Source: Dermanyssus gallinae (lineage: Eukaryota; Arthropoda; Arachnida; Mesostigmata; Dermanyssidae). Taken from it: 64,000 nt of DNA. The notes beneath the pieces were generated by a model. It was not told the DNA's origin and did not search any database. It was given only the letters and a program-made list of their open reading frames with translations. Positions 23,165 through 34,823 of the stretch are shown here, piece after piece; position 1 is the stretch's first letter, and each line of letters starts with the position of its first letter. Location of the stretch: positions 34,644 through 98,643 of the forward strand of contig QVRM01002032.1 in the NCBI GenBank assembly GCA_003439945.1, in the 5' to 3' direction. The translations under genes were made by a program, and so were the position numbers.

Positions 23165-23348
23165 GTCGAGCCCGGTGGCGTGGTGGCATGCGTCTGCGCC
23201 TCTCGGCGGTGGAGGAGACACATAGATACCCGGGTTCGAGCCCCACCGTTGCACATTTTCATTTATGGGGGTAGTCCCCCTATGAAGCAATGCGAAAAAC
23301 AGACCCATTGACGTTAAGCCTTGGCTGAGAGTCAGCCCCGAACGAATT
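23165..23348 (+). mobile_element. tRNA-derived SINE, family B
   Basis: It begins GTCGAGCCCGGTGGCGTGGT, carries the B-box GGGTTCGAGCCCC followed by ACCGTTGCACATTTT, then CTATGAAGCAATGCGAAAA and GAGAGTCAGCCCCGAACG. The copy at 57354-57535 shares the same order of blocks, and partial copies lie at 37128-37180 and 57840-57935. Confidence 0.8.
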
Positions 23349-23980
23349 TGTTTCGTCATCGCCTAGTCTTCGGTGGCCAACCGGCCGTTGTAGTAACGCC
23401 GGACATACACCAAATCAAAGAAAGCCAGAACTGTATCTCTTTATGCAGATCAATGCGAAGCTATCGCTGTCGGCACACCTCGTGAGGAAAGTAGAACTCC
23501 AGTATACACGATCCGAAAGATGCGTTCTGCCGCCAAGCAGCTAGCTGGACGAGGGCATTACGGGCTCACTGAGGATCTCAGTGAGTGGATAAAAAAAAAC
23601 ATCTTAATAACTCAAGCTCTAAATAACAAACAATGTTTTCTGGAAAACATGAGATCATGTCCCAAGGCGATGCACCCACAGGTGACGCTGTGCCTTTGGG
23701 AGCATAGCGCACAAAGCTCACCGATGCGGGGTCCCACACCCGGGTGAGTTAATTGCATATCATGCCGCTACTGAAGAAGTAATGGGTGAAGAAGTGAAGA
23801 ATGGCTTCACTAGAATGCTATAGAAATCCTGCACTTAAGCTTCCTCCTATCCTTGTTCATAGATCTGTGAACGCGGAGTGGGCAGCGGATCACAGTGAAA
23901 TGGAAAAAGCCGTAAATGCACAGATTTCTAGGACAATGACCGTTTTCGTGTCAATGACTATGGAGACACAGAAACTAGAT

Positions 23981-24038
23981 AGGCGGTAAGACGGCACCGT
24001 TTAAAGTGGGCACTTTAAACCGTGCCGTCTCACCGCTT
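23981..24038. repeat. Near-perfect 27-bp inverted repeat with a 4-base loop
   Basis: AGGCGGTAAGACGGCACCGT continues into TTAAAGT (23981-24007). A GGGC loop follows, and then its near-exact complement (24012-24038), ending CCGTCTCACCGCTT. Only about three positions mismatch. It does not look like a SINE, and no T-run follows as in an intrinsic terminator. Confidence 0.9.
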
Positions 24039-24704
24039 CACTTAAGGCTGGTACAGAAATAGTGTCAGACGCAACCAGTGCGAAAAAAAGGCATTTAAGG
24101 CATTCTTGTCTCTCGTTGTGTGTTGAGGCAATGCGTCATCCACAATTGGCAATACGCCGCAAAAAGATTAACTAGAAAAAAAATGCTACTAAAGCCCATA
24201 CAGCATGTAATTGAAATCTAACAACACAGTAAACTTGGAGCATTGAAAATACATTGCAGCTGCTGACAAGCTTAAGAATAATAATGATCGCCAGTGTCAC
24301 TATAACAACACTTACTACGGAGACTCGTATTGCTCCAAATTTGCCTCGGAGCAGCTGCCTTTTTTGACCAAGTCTCACAGGCCAGCACCCCTGTGTGAAG
24401 ACGGATTGACGCGCGCTCACCGTCTTCGGCAGCGTCACTGGCATCGCCACCCAGCGACAAATCAGATCAACACCAACCACGTCGAGACCAATAACAGAAG
24501 ATACAAAGCCCACAAGATTTGCACACAGCTAATAATGAATGCAGGGTCGTGACCCTCCGTCTAGGGTGTCGTCGATAAGCGGGTATTGTGCTTCATCGAC
24601 TGAAACTGTCTCTTATCACGACGACTTCACCGGCATCACCCACCGACGGTGACGCCAATTGCTGCCGTGTGTCTTAATGCCTCCAACAGCCCCAGCCACA
24701 GCCT

Positions 24705-24722
24705 CCCCCCCCCCCCCCCCCC
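24705..24722. repeat. Poly-C run (18 bases)
   Basis: Uninterrupted C run inside GC-rich sequence. A possible G4 or i-motif former on the complement or this strand, and a likely length-error site. Confidence 0.9.
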
Positions 24723-25150
24723 GCTCCCTCCACAAACCCCAAACTGCACTACGAATCAAGTCGCCAAATCAGAACGAGTGCTCTACGTTTTTGCGCTACG
24801 CTCCGCTAGCATACAGGTACAAGTGTGATGTACACTCAACGACGATCGCAAGCGAAATGATCATGGGTGAGCTGAGATACCGTGTACAATCATACAAATG
24901 TATATGCATATCTCATGCTCGCGTCTGTCATCGCTCAGCAACTTGGCTCTTGTTGTCGCCAGTGATGTGGCACGCGCGTCTAAACAAGTGTGTAAGGGAC
25001 ATTACGAACGCTACGTGATTAAGTAGGTCGTTAAGTTGCAATTAATGGATTCGTAGGTGAGCGACCGAAGTCCGCACTCACTATCAGCACCTTTCATCAT
25101 CTCGACCTTGGCTTCACGTACTACTCACGTAAAGAATTCAATCCTTTACC

Positions 25151-25177
25151 ATATATATATATATATATATATATATA
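25151..25177. repeat. (TA)n, left flank of an inserted SINE
   Basis: 27 bp of TA directly before the SINE at 25178. Confidence 0.95.
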
Positions 25178-25427
25178 AGGCGTGGTCTAGAGAACTGATC
25201 AATAATGCGCTAATCATGGCTGTCATCTAGCGAGGTGTCTCCGGTTCGACCCCCATGTTGTTAAAATTTTCCTTGAGCAATGCTTATTGAAAATAGGCGG
25301 TAAACCATACCATGTTGTTGCCACAAGGACTTTTCGCAAAACCCTAAATGTCTCAACAGGTCCGCTTATGCTGCCGCTGTAAGCGCCCATGATATTCAAA
25401 TTTGTATTTAGGTGTACATGTCAAACG

Positions 25428-25431
<4 letters not shown>
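25178..25431 (+). mobile_element. tRNA-like SINE, family C, inside a TA microsatellite
   Basis: The 5' part has an A-box-like GTGGTCTAGAG and a B-box CGGTTCGACCCC. The 3' part carries CTTATGCTGCCGCT and TAAGCGCCC, then GGTGTACATGTCAAACGAATA, which runs straight into (TA)n. The same 3' tail occurs at 38309-38399. The element has TA repeats on both sides (25151-25177 and 25432-25485). Confidence 0.7.

Positions 25432-25485
<54 letters not shown>
25432..25485. repeat. (TA)n, right flank of an inserted SINE
   Basis: 54 bp of TA following the SINE tail without a break. Confidence 0.95.
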
Positions 25486-25489
<4 letters not shown>

Positions 25490-26085
25490 CAAATAGGCAT
25501 TTCTTCCACTACGCTTTCCAGTTACTTTACATTACCGGCACGATACTAGAAATCTTCTGTAGCAGAAAGAAGCCTGTGCATATCTGTGCACTGAACTTAA
25601 GCCGGCAATGTGGATATCTATCTTGGAATTTTGACGTTGTTGTCGAGATCACATCTACTGTGACTGTGGGCAATCAGTATAACAAATGCATTTGGCATCT
25701 AGAGATCCGTCTTATTCCAGCCGCTATGTTCTGAGCCGCTTCTGTCGACTCAATGGTCACGAAGTCACGAATTAGCATGTTAAGAAATGTCTACGGTAGT
25801 CTAGTGCATTCCCTATCAATATGTTATACGAGCATGTCTTTACAACGTTTACACAGACGTATTAATGACTATTTATTTATGTAAATCATAAATTTTCTTT
25901 CTCAGTAATTTTAAAATAAAACAACAATTGAGTATCTAAAATGTCATTTCAATAGCTGTTGCCAATAAGTCTATGCGCTATTATATATATATATATATAT
26001 ATATATAGCTTCTTTGTATTTTTTTTATAATGATTGTGTATGATGCTATATGTCATTTACGCGCTAAGGGACCTTTATTATTTAT
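25486..26085. other. Non-coding stretch
   Basis: AT-rich, with (TA)n at 25982-26007. No gene supported. Confidence 0.45.
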
Positions 26086-26783
26086 CATTCATTTATTAAT
26101 CACCTTTGTTAGGTATATAGTCAAATATTATACATAAAAACACGGTCACTGAGCCAGCCTGGCCAGTGATTCAACTCGGGGGCACTCCCCCGCATGATAT
26201 CTCCCACAAGCTCTCCCACACCTGTTACAGATACATTCTTCTGTCGGCTCATGGTACCCTTGAGTATTACAGAGAACATGGTGGAAGCCATGCACTGCAT
26301 AGCGCACTACCACACTTCGGTTGGTGCGATGCAGTCCCTTCCAAGCATTGTTTGTCATTGCACCCGTACTAAAGAAGTCGGGGTCCACGTCTGACAATCT
26401 CACCTCCCACTGACAGATAAAGTCCCTGTAGGCCTGTGTTTCCGGCAACCGGAACTGGCGTTGCAGGTCCTCTATGAAAAGCGGGGTACCGGCGAGTAAA
26501 TAGACCAGACGATTGCGGCATGACGTGTGGAGGCCGAGCACTCGCTTGAGAAAGGCGGGTTTCACTCGATCAAGCCTCGCGAGCTGGGCCACGCTCAAGT
26601 TCTCCCAAATGAGCTGTATGCCGTAGGATGCCGTGGGCGCGATCTTAAGGTTGAAAAGTTTTAGCGCCGCGTTAAGGGAGAGAAGCGTGGGTTTCTCAAT
26701 TCCGACGCCTGCTACGAGGGCTTTTCTGACCCTCTCGGCGATGTGCTCCGTAAACGACGTACCGGAGGTCGGGAGAGAGAGAT
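26086..26783 (-). mobile_element. 5'-truncated non-LTR retrotransposon, RT C-terminus (minus strand)
   Basis: On the minus strand an open frame runs for over 200 codons. It covers the thumb region of a non-LTR reverse transcriptase (LKIAPTASYGIQLIWENLS, LDRVKPAFLKRVLGLHTSCR, RLVYLLAGTPL) and ends in a CCHC-type finger (CICNRCGRACGRYHAGEC). The stop is at about 26146. A 12-bp direct repeat, TTTATTATTTAT, at 26074-26085 and 26784-26795 may be the target-site duplication, but it is AT-rich and could be chance. The frame is intact over this fragment, so the insertion is probably fairly young. Same family as 11091-11568; 49300-49920 is a related copy. Confidence 0.85.
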
Positions 26784-27202
26784 TTTATTATTTATATAAA
26801 TACATATTGATTAATATTTTTTATAACCATGTGTGTACACGTTATAAAGCCATATCCTTATAACGTATTGCGACGCATTGCACAAAACAACGCTTTAGGT
26901 TTATGAAATTGTGCTCAACATTTTCTTCCTGGGGAGCCTATGATACTTTAGCCTAAACTGTAAGGCCAGATCGAGTTACAGTTCTGACTAGTGCATACAT
27001 GATCTGACCTCTCTTTTTATATTCAAGCATACTCTAACAATGGCTATTTCTTCATGTTGTCTCAAGTCACTGCATAATGTCGCCGCATTTCCCCCCTCGA
27101 TGCGCATGCGTAATGTCTGCAGAAGCTTATTAATGTATATGTGGTGAATGTAAGATTGTAAGAGAGCCCAATCGTTTGGTTTCAAGCCCTTGTTAAATCG
27201 TT
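26784..27202. other. Non-coding stretch
   Basis: AT-rich. Nothing recognised. Confidence 0.4.
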
Positions 27203-27410
27203 TAAAAAGATAGCTGTTTGGCAAAGCCACTGTCCCACATTCTGTAGGTAGTGGGTTCAAGACCGTGACTAGCCACTCTTAAGTTGATTCCCATGGTTTC
27301 TAATTTAAAAAAGTAAATGCTGAAATGAACTACATTATATTCGGCCATGATCAGAAAAAAACTAATGAGAAGTACAGATGTCTCAATAAAGAGATGGTGC
27401 ACAACAAACT
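27203..27410 (+). mobile_element. Degenerate tRNA-derived SINE, family A variant
   Basis: A-box remnant (GATAGCTGTTTGGCAAAGCC) and B-box-like GGGTTCAAGACCG, then CCACTCTTAAGTTGATT and the variant tail (CAGATGTCTCAATAAAGAGA, GGTGCA) shared with the minus copy at 6262-6462. Confidence 0.7.
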
Positions 27411-28177
27411 ATCCCCTTAATATTTACTAAACCGTAGAGAGTGGCTTGGTCGGTAGACAAATTGTTTATCGAAAAGTAGCGCTTAGCTTATCTACACACG
27501 AATATTAGGCAAATAATATGTATATTACGCATACGTATTACATTGATGTATGTATTATTCATACACATCGATGTACATTTATAACATTCCGGATTAATAT
27601 ACGGGGAAACATTAGTTATTGTTGTACGATCGGTAGGAGCTTTCTATGTGCTCTGTTGGAACCCGGCACAGCTGTCTTTTATTTGCGTACAAAGTGTGTC
27701 TACTTTGGAAAGCAAGTGCTAAGTTGTGCATCCAGCTAAGTTATGCAAAACGTTCACAAATCAGGTCCGTACTGGGTCCGCCATATTGGCAGTAAGTTCA
27801 CATTTCTTTGTTTCTATAAAGCCCAGCTATATATAATATTTTTGCGCATTTAGCGGTTTATGCATGTTTTCTTGCGACTACTTTATACGCAGCTAAAAGC
27901 ACACAATAAACTTGCGCACAAAATCCAACCCCAGATACTTAAAAATTGTTGAGAACTTACACAGTCGACAAAGGCTCTGTACGAAGAATAAAGAAAGAGA
28001 CGGAAACATAGTGTATATATTTTTATTTTGGTAGTTTATAATGTATTGTATGTATATACCAACCCAACATGGCGTCAAATTTGTCTTGCACACCCGTGGT
28101 CGGCACACAGTCAAGACGAGGGTGCCCCGCAAGGAATAGCAGCCCCGCCTAGCAGAGATAATTAGTTAGCCTTTCAA

Positions 28178-28219
<42 letters not shown>

Positions 28220-29096
28220 CTGACTATCTTGTCAACCGTAAGCTCTCGTCTATGTCACTGTTGCCCCGAATTACCGTACTAATCTACATCAAGAGAAGAA
28301 GACACAAGCACTTTGCCTTACTAGTTAGCTACCGTCTCTCTGACAGCTCACTGTGCAGTCTTTTTTGCTGCGATGACGGTTGAAAAGTGGTTGTCGTACG
28401 ACTGAGATCGTACAGTTGTATCGATCGATATATACAAGCTCAGTGGGAAAATCATATTTGTCAATTTAAAGGGGAGGGACTTTCACATTGTCTGAAATAT
28501 GATTAGTCTTAGCTAGCGCAGAAACTCTATATACAATAATATAAATTTAGGAACTCTTCTAAATATCACAATAGCTTCTGCTTTTGCTAAGGCCATTTTG
28601 TATAATTATGACAATATAATTTTTTTAACGTTTATCTTGATTGCATCGGTTTTTCAATTGAATAATGCATTCTCTCACAATTGTGCATTTAATAAGCTTA
28701 TATCGGACAGCCTACCTCTAATCACACCCTAGTAAAATGCAATCAAATATCATCTCACTCCTACACGAAACATTTCCGCTTCCCTGAAAAAACGATTTTT
28801 TCCCCGAGCTTGACTATATCTCGAAGTTTTTGACGAGATTATCCGAACACCTATTCTGACAAACAACGTTGTTATTGCTTCATCACCTTCAAACAAATAA
28901 ATCATGATATCACTATAATAAGCAAATTGTATCACCATCGACCAAGTATATAATGATATACAATAGTTTAGTATAATAAACAAATCGTATCGATTTTGAG
29001 CGATCGGCAACAGCAGCTCCGCCAACACAAGTAGCAGCACACCGTACAAATCAATTCGATTCGTGAAGCAGGGACGAGCGACGAAGGATACAATCG

Positions 29097-29137
<41 letters not shown>

Positions 29138-29330
29138 GGTTAGCGTTATAGCCTATATTGGTTAGCATTTGACGGCGGCGATGGTTCGCAAGCAAATTTC
29201 TCTACATGTGGCGGGGCCTTATTTTGACGACTCCTCTCTGCCGTATAGCCTGGGCCTAGACACACACGATGAGACAGGACACCAGATCAACAACACACCG
29301 TAACTACATGATCGACACACAACTGTCTTT
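27411..29330. other. Non-coding stretch with (TA)n tracts
   Basis: TA runs at 28181-28217 and 29099-29135. ORFs here lack family resemblance. AT-rich throughout. Confidence 0.45.
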
Positions 29331-29912
29331 CGTTTTGTTCTTCTTGGTTTTCTTCTGTTCTTCTCCTCTTCTTAAGGATCCTGCTGTTGTGTTCTCCTTT
29401 CTAGTTATCCTTCTGTTCTTTTCTTCTTCTTAGGGATGCTGCTGTTCTTTTCTTCTTAACAAGTCTCCTTCTGATCTCTTCTTCTTCTTAGGGAGTCTGC
29501 TGTTGTTTTCTTGTTCTTGGGTATCCTGCTGTTCTTTTCCTCTTCTTAGGCTTCCGCCTGTTCTATTTTTCTTCTTAGAGATCCTGTTGTTCTTTTCTTC
29601 TTCTCCTTAGGTTTCCTCTGGTTATTTTCTCTTGTTACCGGATTCTGCTGTTTTTTCTTCTTCTTAGGTTTCCTCGAGTTCTTTTCTTCTTTTTACGGAT
29701 CCTGCTGTCCTTTTCTTCTTCTTAGGCTTTCTCCAGTTGTTTTCTTCTTTTTACGTACCCTGCTGTTATTTTTTTCTTTTTACGTACGCTGCTGTTTTTT
29801 TCTTCTTCATAGGTTTCCTTCTGTTCTTTTCTCCGTCTTAGGAATCCTGCTGTTTCTTTCTTCTTCTTAGGTGTCCTCCCGTTATTTTCTTCTCCTCTCC
29901 GGTTTCATCCTG
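29331..29912. repeat. 29-bp pyrimidine-rich minisatellite, about 19 copies
   Basis: Unit like TGCTGTTCTTTTCTTCTTCT followed by TAGGNNTCC, about 29 bp, repeated across some 580 bp with drift. More than half of the units keep a polypyrimidine tract directly followed by TAG or TAGG, which is the form of a 3' splice site. No open frame spans it. Confidence 0.9.
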
Positions 29913-30368
29913 TTCTTGCTGCTCCGCATGTCCATACGGTCTGACAGAAAACGTTGATTTCTTATCGTCTCCTTTGTCGTCCCTGTTTCACAAATTGAAT
30001 TCATTTTTACGCTGTGCTACCACTTGTGTTGGCATGCTGGCGGCTGCTGCAGCTGCGGCCGCCCGGTTGCGAGCCCGCCGCTTTTTTCATCACAACAGTA
30101 TGACAAAATTAAGCTTCTGGCATTTGGCAGAAGCGATTGATACCAGTATCAAGTATTCTTACCACCCTACCTTGTATGTATAATGCATGATTTGTTTATT
30201 ATAGTGATATTATATGTGATATCATAGTACTTTTGTTTAAAGGAGATAAGGCAACAACAACAATGTTGCCTGTCAGAACAGACCATTGTGACCACGTCAA
30301 CGGCGCGAACCGTATGACTTTATAGATTTTGTAAATCCTTAAGGACAAGCCTACGTTGCTTCGAGTGA

Positions 30369-30424
<56 letters not shown>

Positions 30425-30609
30425 ATAAACAAAAGCATTTTCAATCCTATTAAATTAAGATAATCCCTATCTATCTTACGTTACTACCATAGATTTACTT
30501 TGCCTTATATTACAGTCGTTAACTTCTGTCAACCGAACTGTAACCGAGGGAGGCTTTCGTGGGCAAAGCACCAATTTTTTTCGTTTAATGATGGTCGCGG
30601 CACAATTCG
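29913..30609. other. Non-coding stretch with (TA)n at 30370-30422
   Basis: A short GCT/GCG-rich patch at about 30035-30080 encodes a poly-Ala run in a 69-codon ORF. I do not consider it a supported exon. Confidence 0.4.
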
Positions 30610-32250
30610 TCATGATGTGCCAGCCGTGTCGTGCAAGAGGGCTTGCGCTATTTGTTTACATATTACCAGAAGTTTTAAGATCCGCGCCAGCCCCGCCTTG
30701 TGCTTGGTGAACGCCACGCATACCTTGAGGGTGTATTTAACGTCGTCTTCTTCTCCTGAGTCGCAGTGAATGCCGTGGCATGTCAGCAAGAGGGTAGGAC
30801 AATGATCCCTTGGAATCACTCCCTAACATCAGGTATAACGGAGTGGATTTAGAAACCTGGCTGGTCCGCCTGGGTCTCCATCCATATATTGTTCCAAGCG
30901 TCTATTGTCTGACGTCCTGCGTCCTCCTGAGAGATAAAGGAGTCCGCTCGACGGACTACGTTCTCCAGAACCCATAGATCCCATCAAATCTGCGGGGATA
31001 GTACTTGGACGGCAGCGGTAGGCAATTTTTTTTTAACCAGGAGGAACCTCCTATTATCGGAGGCACCCCGTGTGCGCGGCTTGAGATCTTAAGACAAATC
31101 TTAAGTGTTCTATGGTAACTTTGGTGGCCTTAGCTGCCGCGTAATGCACATGTGGGCTGCCTGGCAGGCCTGTATCCAGGGACACCCCCAAGTTCGCTGA
31201 AGACTGCAATGCTCTGTCCCTCTAGGGTCAGTTTGAGTTGAGGTGGGGGGGGGCGAGGCGTTTCTGCCCGTTCAAAATTATTGCTACTGTTTTGTGTGGG
31301 GCTAAGCGAAGTCTATGCGGAGTGAACCAGATGGAAATGCCTTGCAGAGTGCCAACTGCTGTTATCTCCAGATCCCTGGCATCACGCGACGTGATCACGA
31401 TGGCCAGATAATTTGCATAGGCTATGGACTTAATGTAAGGGAGTAAGGCAGACGTAGAACATCGTTCTATGCAATGTTCTATAGAGTTGGGCCCAGAACG
31501 GAGCCCTAATGTCGACTAGGATCTTTAGGCAGCGCTATATTGTTTCTCAGCGAGTGCCTCTTTGGGTTTCGGCTACAATTAAAAGAGTTTGAATTGCTTC
31601 ATGTGCCGAATGGCCTGAGCAAAAGCCGTGTTGGTTCGCTGATAAATTTTTGTCGGCCAATTGCTTTGTCAGCCGCATATGTATAAAATGCTCGACTGCC
31701 TTGGGAGATAGGGCAGAATGCTATCAGGTCTAAAAACAGAAGGGCCATTTTGAAGGGACGCGGTTTTAGGCATCAGGACAAGGTGGGCCTTTTTACAGCA
31801 GTCGGGAAATGCGCCCCATCGCAAGATGGCCTCCACCATTTTTATAAAACCAGCAGGATGATTTTGTATAAGAATTTTAACGGCTTCTGCTGGGATACCA
31901 TCCGTGACTGTTGCCTTTTGTGGCCTGACCATCTCACTTCATGATGACCCTTCTCACTTCATCCATTGTGATCAGGGCAAGTTTAATTTCTCGGCGTCGA
32001 AGGTCGGTCTAGGTGGTAGGGGATTCAAGAAAAACAGCCCGCTGATAACTTTTCAAGCTAGGTCGGGAGGTGTTGTGTGTGCCGCAGTTAGGGGCGGGCT
32101 TTTTTATAACCCTGCCCCCAGGGCTTCTTCTAGACTTTGTTACAAAGTCCTTGCAAGCACTCAGACTTACTCGTTTTGATTTCCCGGGGGAAGGGTGCAA
32201 CGAGCTTCCCTGTATTGCTCCTATAGAGCTTAAAGATCTGCACGGTGCCA
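30610..32250 (-). pseudogene. Decayed non-LTR retrotransposon RT (R1/Jockey-like), minus strand
   Basis: Reading the minus strand with frameshifts gives reverse transcriptase blocks in order. These are KATVTDGIPAEAVKIL and FPDCCKKAHLVLMPK (about 31930-31750), AYANYLAIVITSRDARDLE with LRLAPHKT (about 31430-31280), LGVSLDTGLPGSPHVHYAAA KATKV (about 31200-31100), and a terminal HCDSGEEDDVKYTLKVC segment (about 30770-30700). The catalytic YxDD has become YANY and stops interrupt the frame, so it is inactive. Sequence at 32000-32250 may be the region before the RT. Assignment to the R1/Jockey type is from recall of the block pattern. Confidence 0.8.
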
Positions 32251-34691
32251 AGCGTGCATTGTCTACGCTACTACGACTACTGCTACTACATTACGATAGC
32301 ATAGGTAAAACTAACAACCACAACTACTAATTTAACCTGATTCATAATACGAGCATCATCCCCTCTGCCGTCAACCTTTTGTCCAGTTTAAGGGCCAATG
32401 AGTTTCGTGTTTATTCGAATCGCGAATGCATCAAAAAACAATGTCTGTTTCGCGTCATTATGTTTGGAACCCAATAGGCATTCGAGAAAAGACACCTCCC
32501 AGATACTTGCAAGGCATTCGTGGAAGCATCCGCAAGCAGATAGCGCACTCCCTGGTATGCCTAGTCTCTAGACCAGAGCTAGCCTGCTTATCTACCTCCC
32601 CAGCTAGACTGCGACTAGCCCAGAAAAGATTTCTTCCCTTTTCTCAGAGCAGTAATAGCAGCCTTGCAAAATGGCCTCAAAACACATTGTCTGTAAAGAT
32701 TTCTCTACAATAGCGGCTAAAATTGCACCATTGGGCATGGCCGTGTCACTTTGGGGTTTGAGCCCACAAGGCATCCGGTACATAAGTATATACTACACGG
32801 ACTATATGGCTACAACCCAATTTTCTCTTATATGGAAATAGAGTAGAAAGTGCTCATCGCGAATATTTTAAGATGGGGTCAGTCAGGCTACCTACTTCGC
32901 GATACGTGAGATTCTGAAACCCTATGCTTCTCTTTCTCTCTTAGCCTGCCATTTTTTGGAAACACTCCTGTAAGTTTCGCAGCGACACTTAGGCCTTGGC
33001 ACAATAGTCTCAAACAAGGACTGACTCTGTCTTTTGTGTCAGCCCGGATTGTGTGGGCCATCATAGTATCTTTTTAGATCTGTTTCGGCCGCTCTGAGGA
33101 TGTGACCTCAACCATTTCAGTTCGCAACGAATTTCCTTAATTCCCTGTTAGAGGTCGTATATCACTTCACCTATATTCTTACTTAATGCTTACTACTGCA
33201 TCTTGATGCTTACTACTGCTTACTATTGCACTGCTCTTGATATTAGACCTATTCCATCGCTGACGACCTTAGTGCCAAGAGGATTGGACATATTGTTAGG
33301 TCCATTAGGTTGCATTAGCAGAATCCTTTGTCTTTTTTTTTTTGCTTAGATACTCTGACCTAATCACCAGAGCCTTCAGATTCTCCTCTACTATTATTAG
33401 CGTCTTCTAGCGGCTTGCGCATGTTTGCTGCCCTGTCATTGCAACGAGAACCATCGCTAAAGCGACCACGGTGCTAGCTCCTCGGCAATAGTCCCAATAG
33501 CTAAGCCTCGCGCGCTTGTTAGGCTTCCCTAAGACGTTTCAACGCCGTCTGACCTATAACGGCACGTGCCAGCAGCATCTGGAGCATATTACCCCGATCG
33601 TTTCGGTATTTCAGGGTCCAGCCCATAAAATCAAATGTGCTAAAATGTTTGCTGTATTCCACACTTTTTCCCCGTATACTATAAATGTCTGAGTTTTCCG
33701 CCTAGACACGCCAAAGAAACAGGATATATCGGCGTTCAACAACAACAACCAATACTACTACTACTTATACTACTATGACTACCACTCCTATGTACTGCTT
33801 CAATTGATGCTGGTTACTTTTGCTTCTGTAGGCAAACCTTTGTGATTTGTCGATTCGGCGATTCGGCTGTCACTGCTGACCGTTCCCGCCCATATGGACT
33901 ATGAACACCCACAGCCCACCAGGTGGGCGCTACGCCTCCCGCCTCATCAGCCATCGTTGCCCTGTCCCCGGTTTAGCCGCCGCCTACACGCATAGATGCG
34001 CATTCGTGTTCTACAACAGTCCGTTGTCCTCCGTTGTTCAGCCATCCATCTTGCCTATGCTTTACACGTCCGCCAGCCGGCCAAGAATAAGACAATTAAG
34101 AACCGTCGAATGGAGACGTTACGCTCAATAGGAAGCGCCCAGCTCTAAGCCAGTAGTGGTAAGATGGCGCTTCGCTGGGTTCATCAAGTCCGACGAAACA
34201 ACGCTTGCCTCTGAAAACGGTGGTTTTCGGCGACGGCTTGGGTTGCTATTCGGCGACGGTGGTTCCATTCGGACGGTTCGGGGGTTCTGGGAGGTAGTCG
34301 CTCGGGGTTTGTTCAGCTGTCGTCACAGCCGATGAATGAGCATCGGGCGGTGACGCCTCCCAGCACGGCATACGGCAGTCCGTCATGATGGGTGGTGGTT
34401 GTGGTAGGTGGTACCCCCACCGTCCTAGCATATAGATCGATTGATGTCATTGTTGTTGTTGTTGTTGTTGGTGTTAACGTTGACGACCGGCACGACGCCC
34501 AACGACGTTGGACCCATGAAGAACTTTATTTCATCGCAAAAGAATGGCAGAATAAGAGAGTGAAATGATGAAGTGATTGTTTCCGTCATTGGTAACTGAC
34601 GGCAACGATAGCTTCATTGCGGGCGTGCTGTGAGCGCTGCCAATAAAAAAAACATATGACTTTGTTTACTATGTGAGCTAGGGTGGATGCA
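32251..34691. other. Non-coding stretch
   Basis: No exon I can support. It contains short CTA, CAA and TTG runs (33739-33775, 34451-34472). The Pro-rich ORF at 33901-34131 and the minus ORF at 34246-34431 lack supporting signals. Confidence 0.4.
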
Positions 34692-34823
34692 ATATATATA
34701 TATATATATATATAAATTGCATTTGGCGTACGATCTAACAAAGTGAGGCTGCCAATAACTGTTATTTGCTAGGTTACATGTCACATATACGAGAATGTAT
34801 ATATATATATATATATATATATA
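34692..34823. repeat. Two (TA)n runs with an 83-bp insert
   Basis: TA at 34692-34714 and 34798-34823. The 83-bp unique piece between them ends in GGTTACATGTCACATATACG, which loosely resembles the family C SINE tail (TACATGTCA shortly before TA). Confidence 0.6.

Larger units (their letters stand above)
23349..25150. other. Non-coding stretch with a hairpin and a poly-C run
   Basis: No gene is supported. The notable items are the inverted repeat at 23981-24038 and a run of 18 C at 24705-24722, listed separately. Confidence 0.4.

Noticed and set aside
24705..24722. Pro-rich protein segment from the C run
   Set aside because: Homopolymer-derived and without flanking coding evidence.
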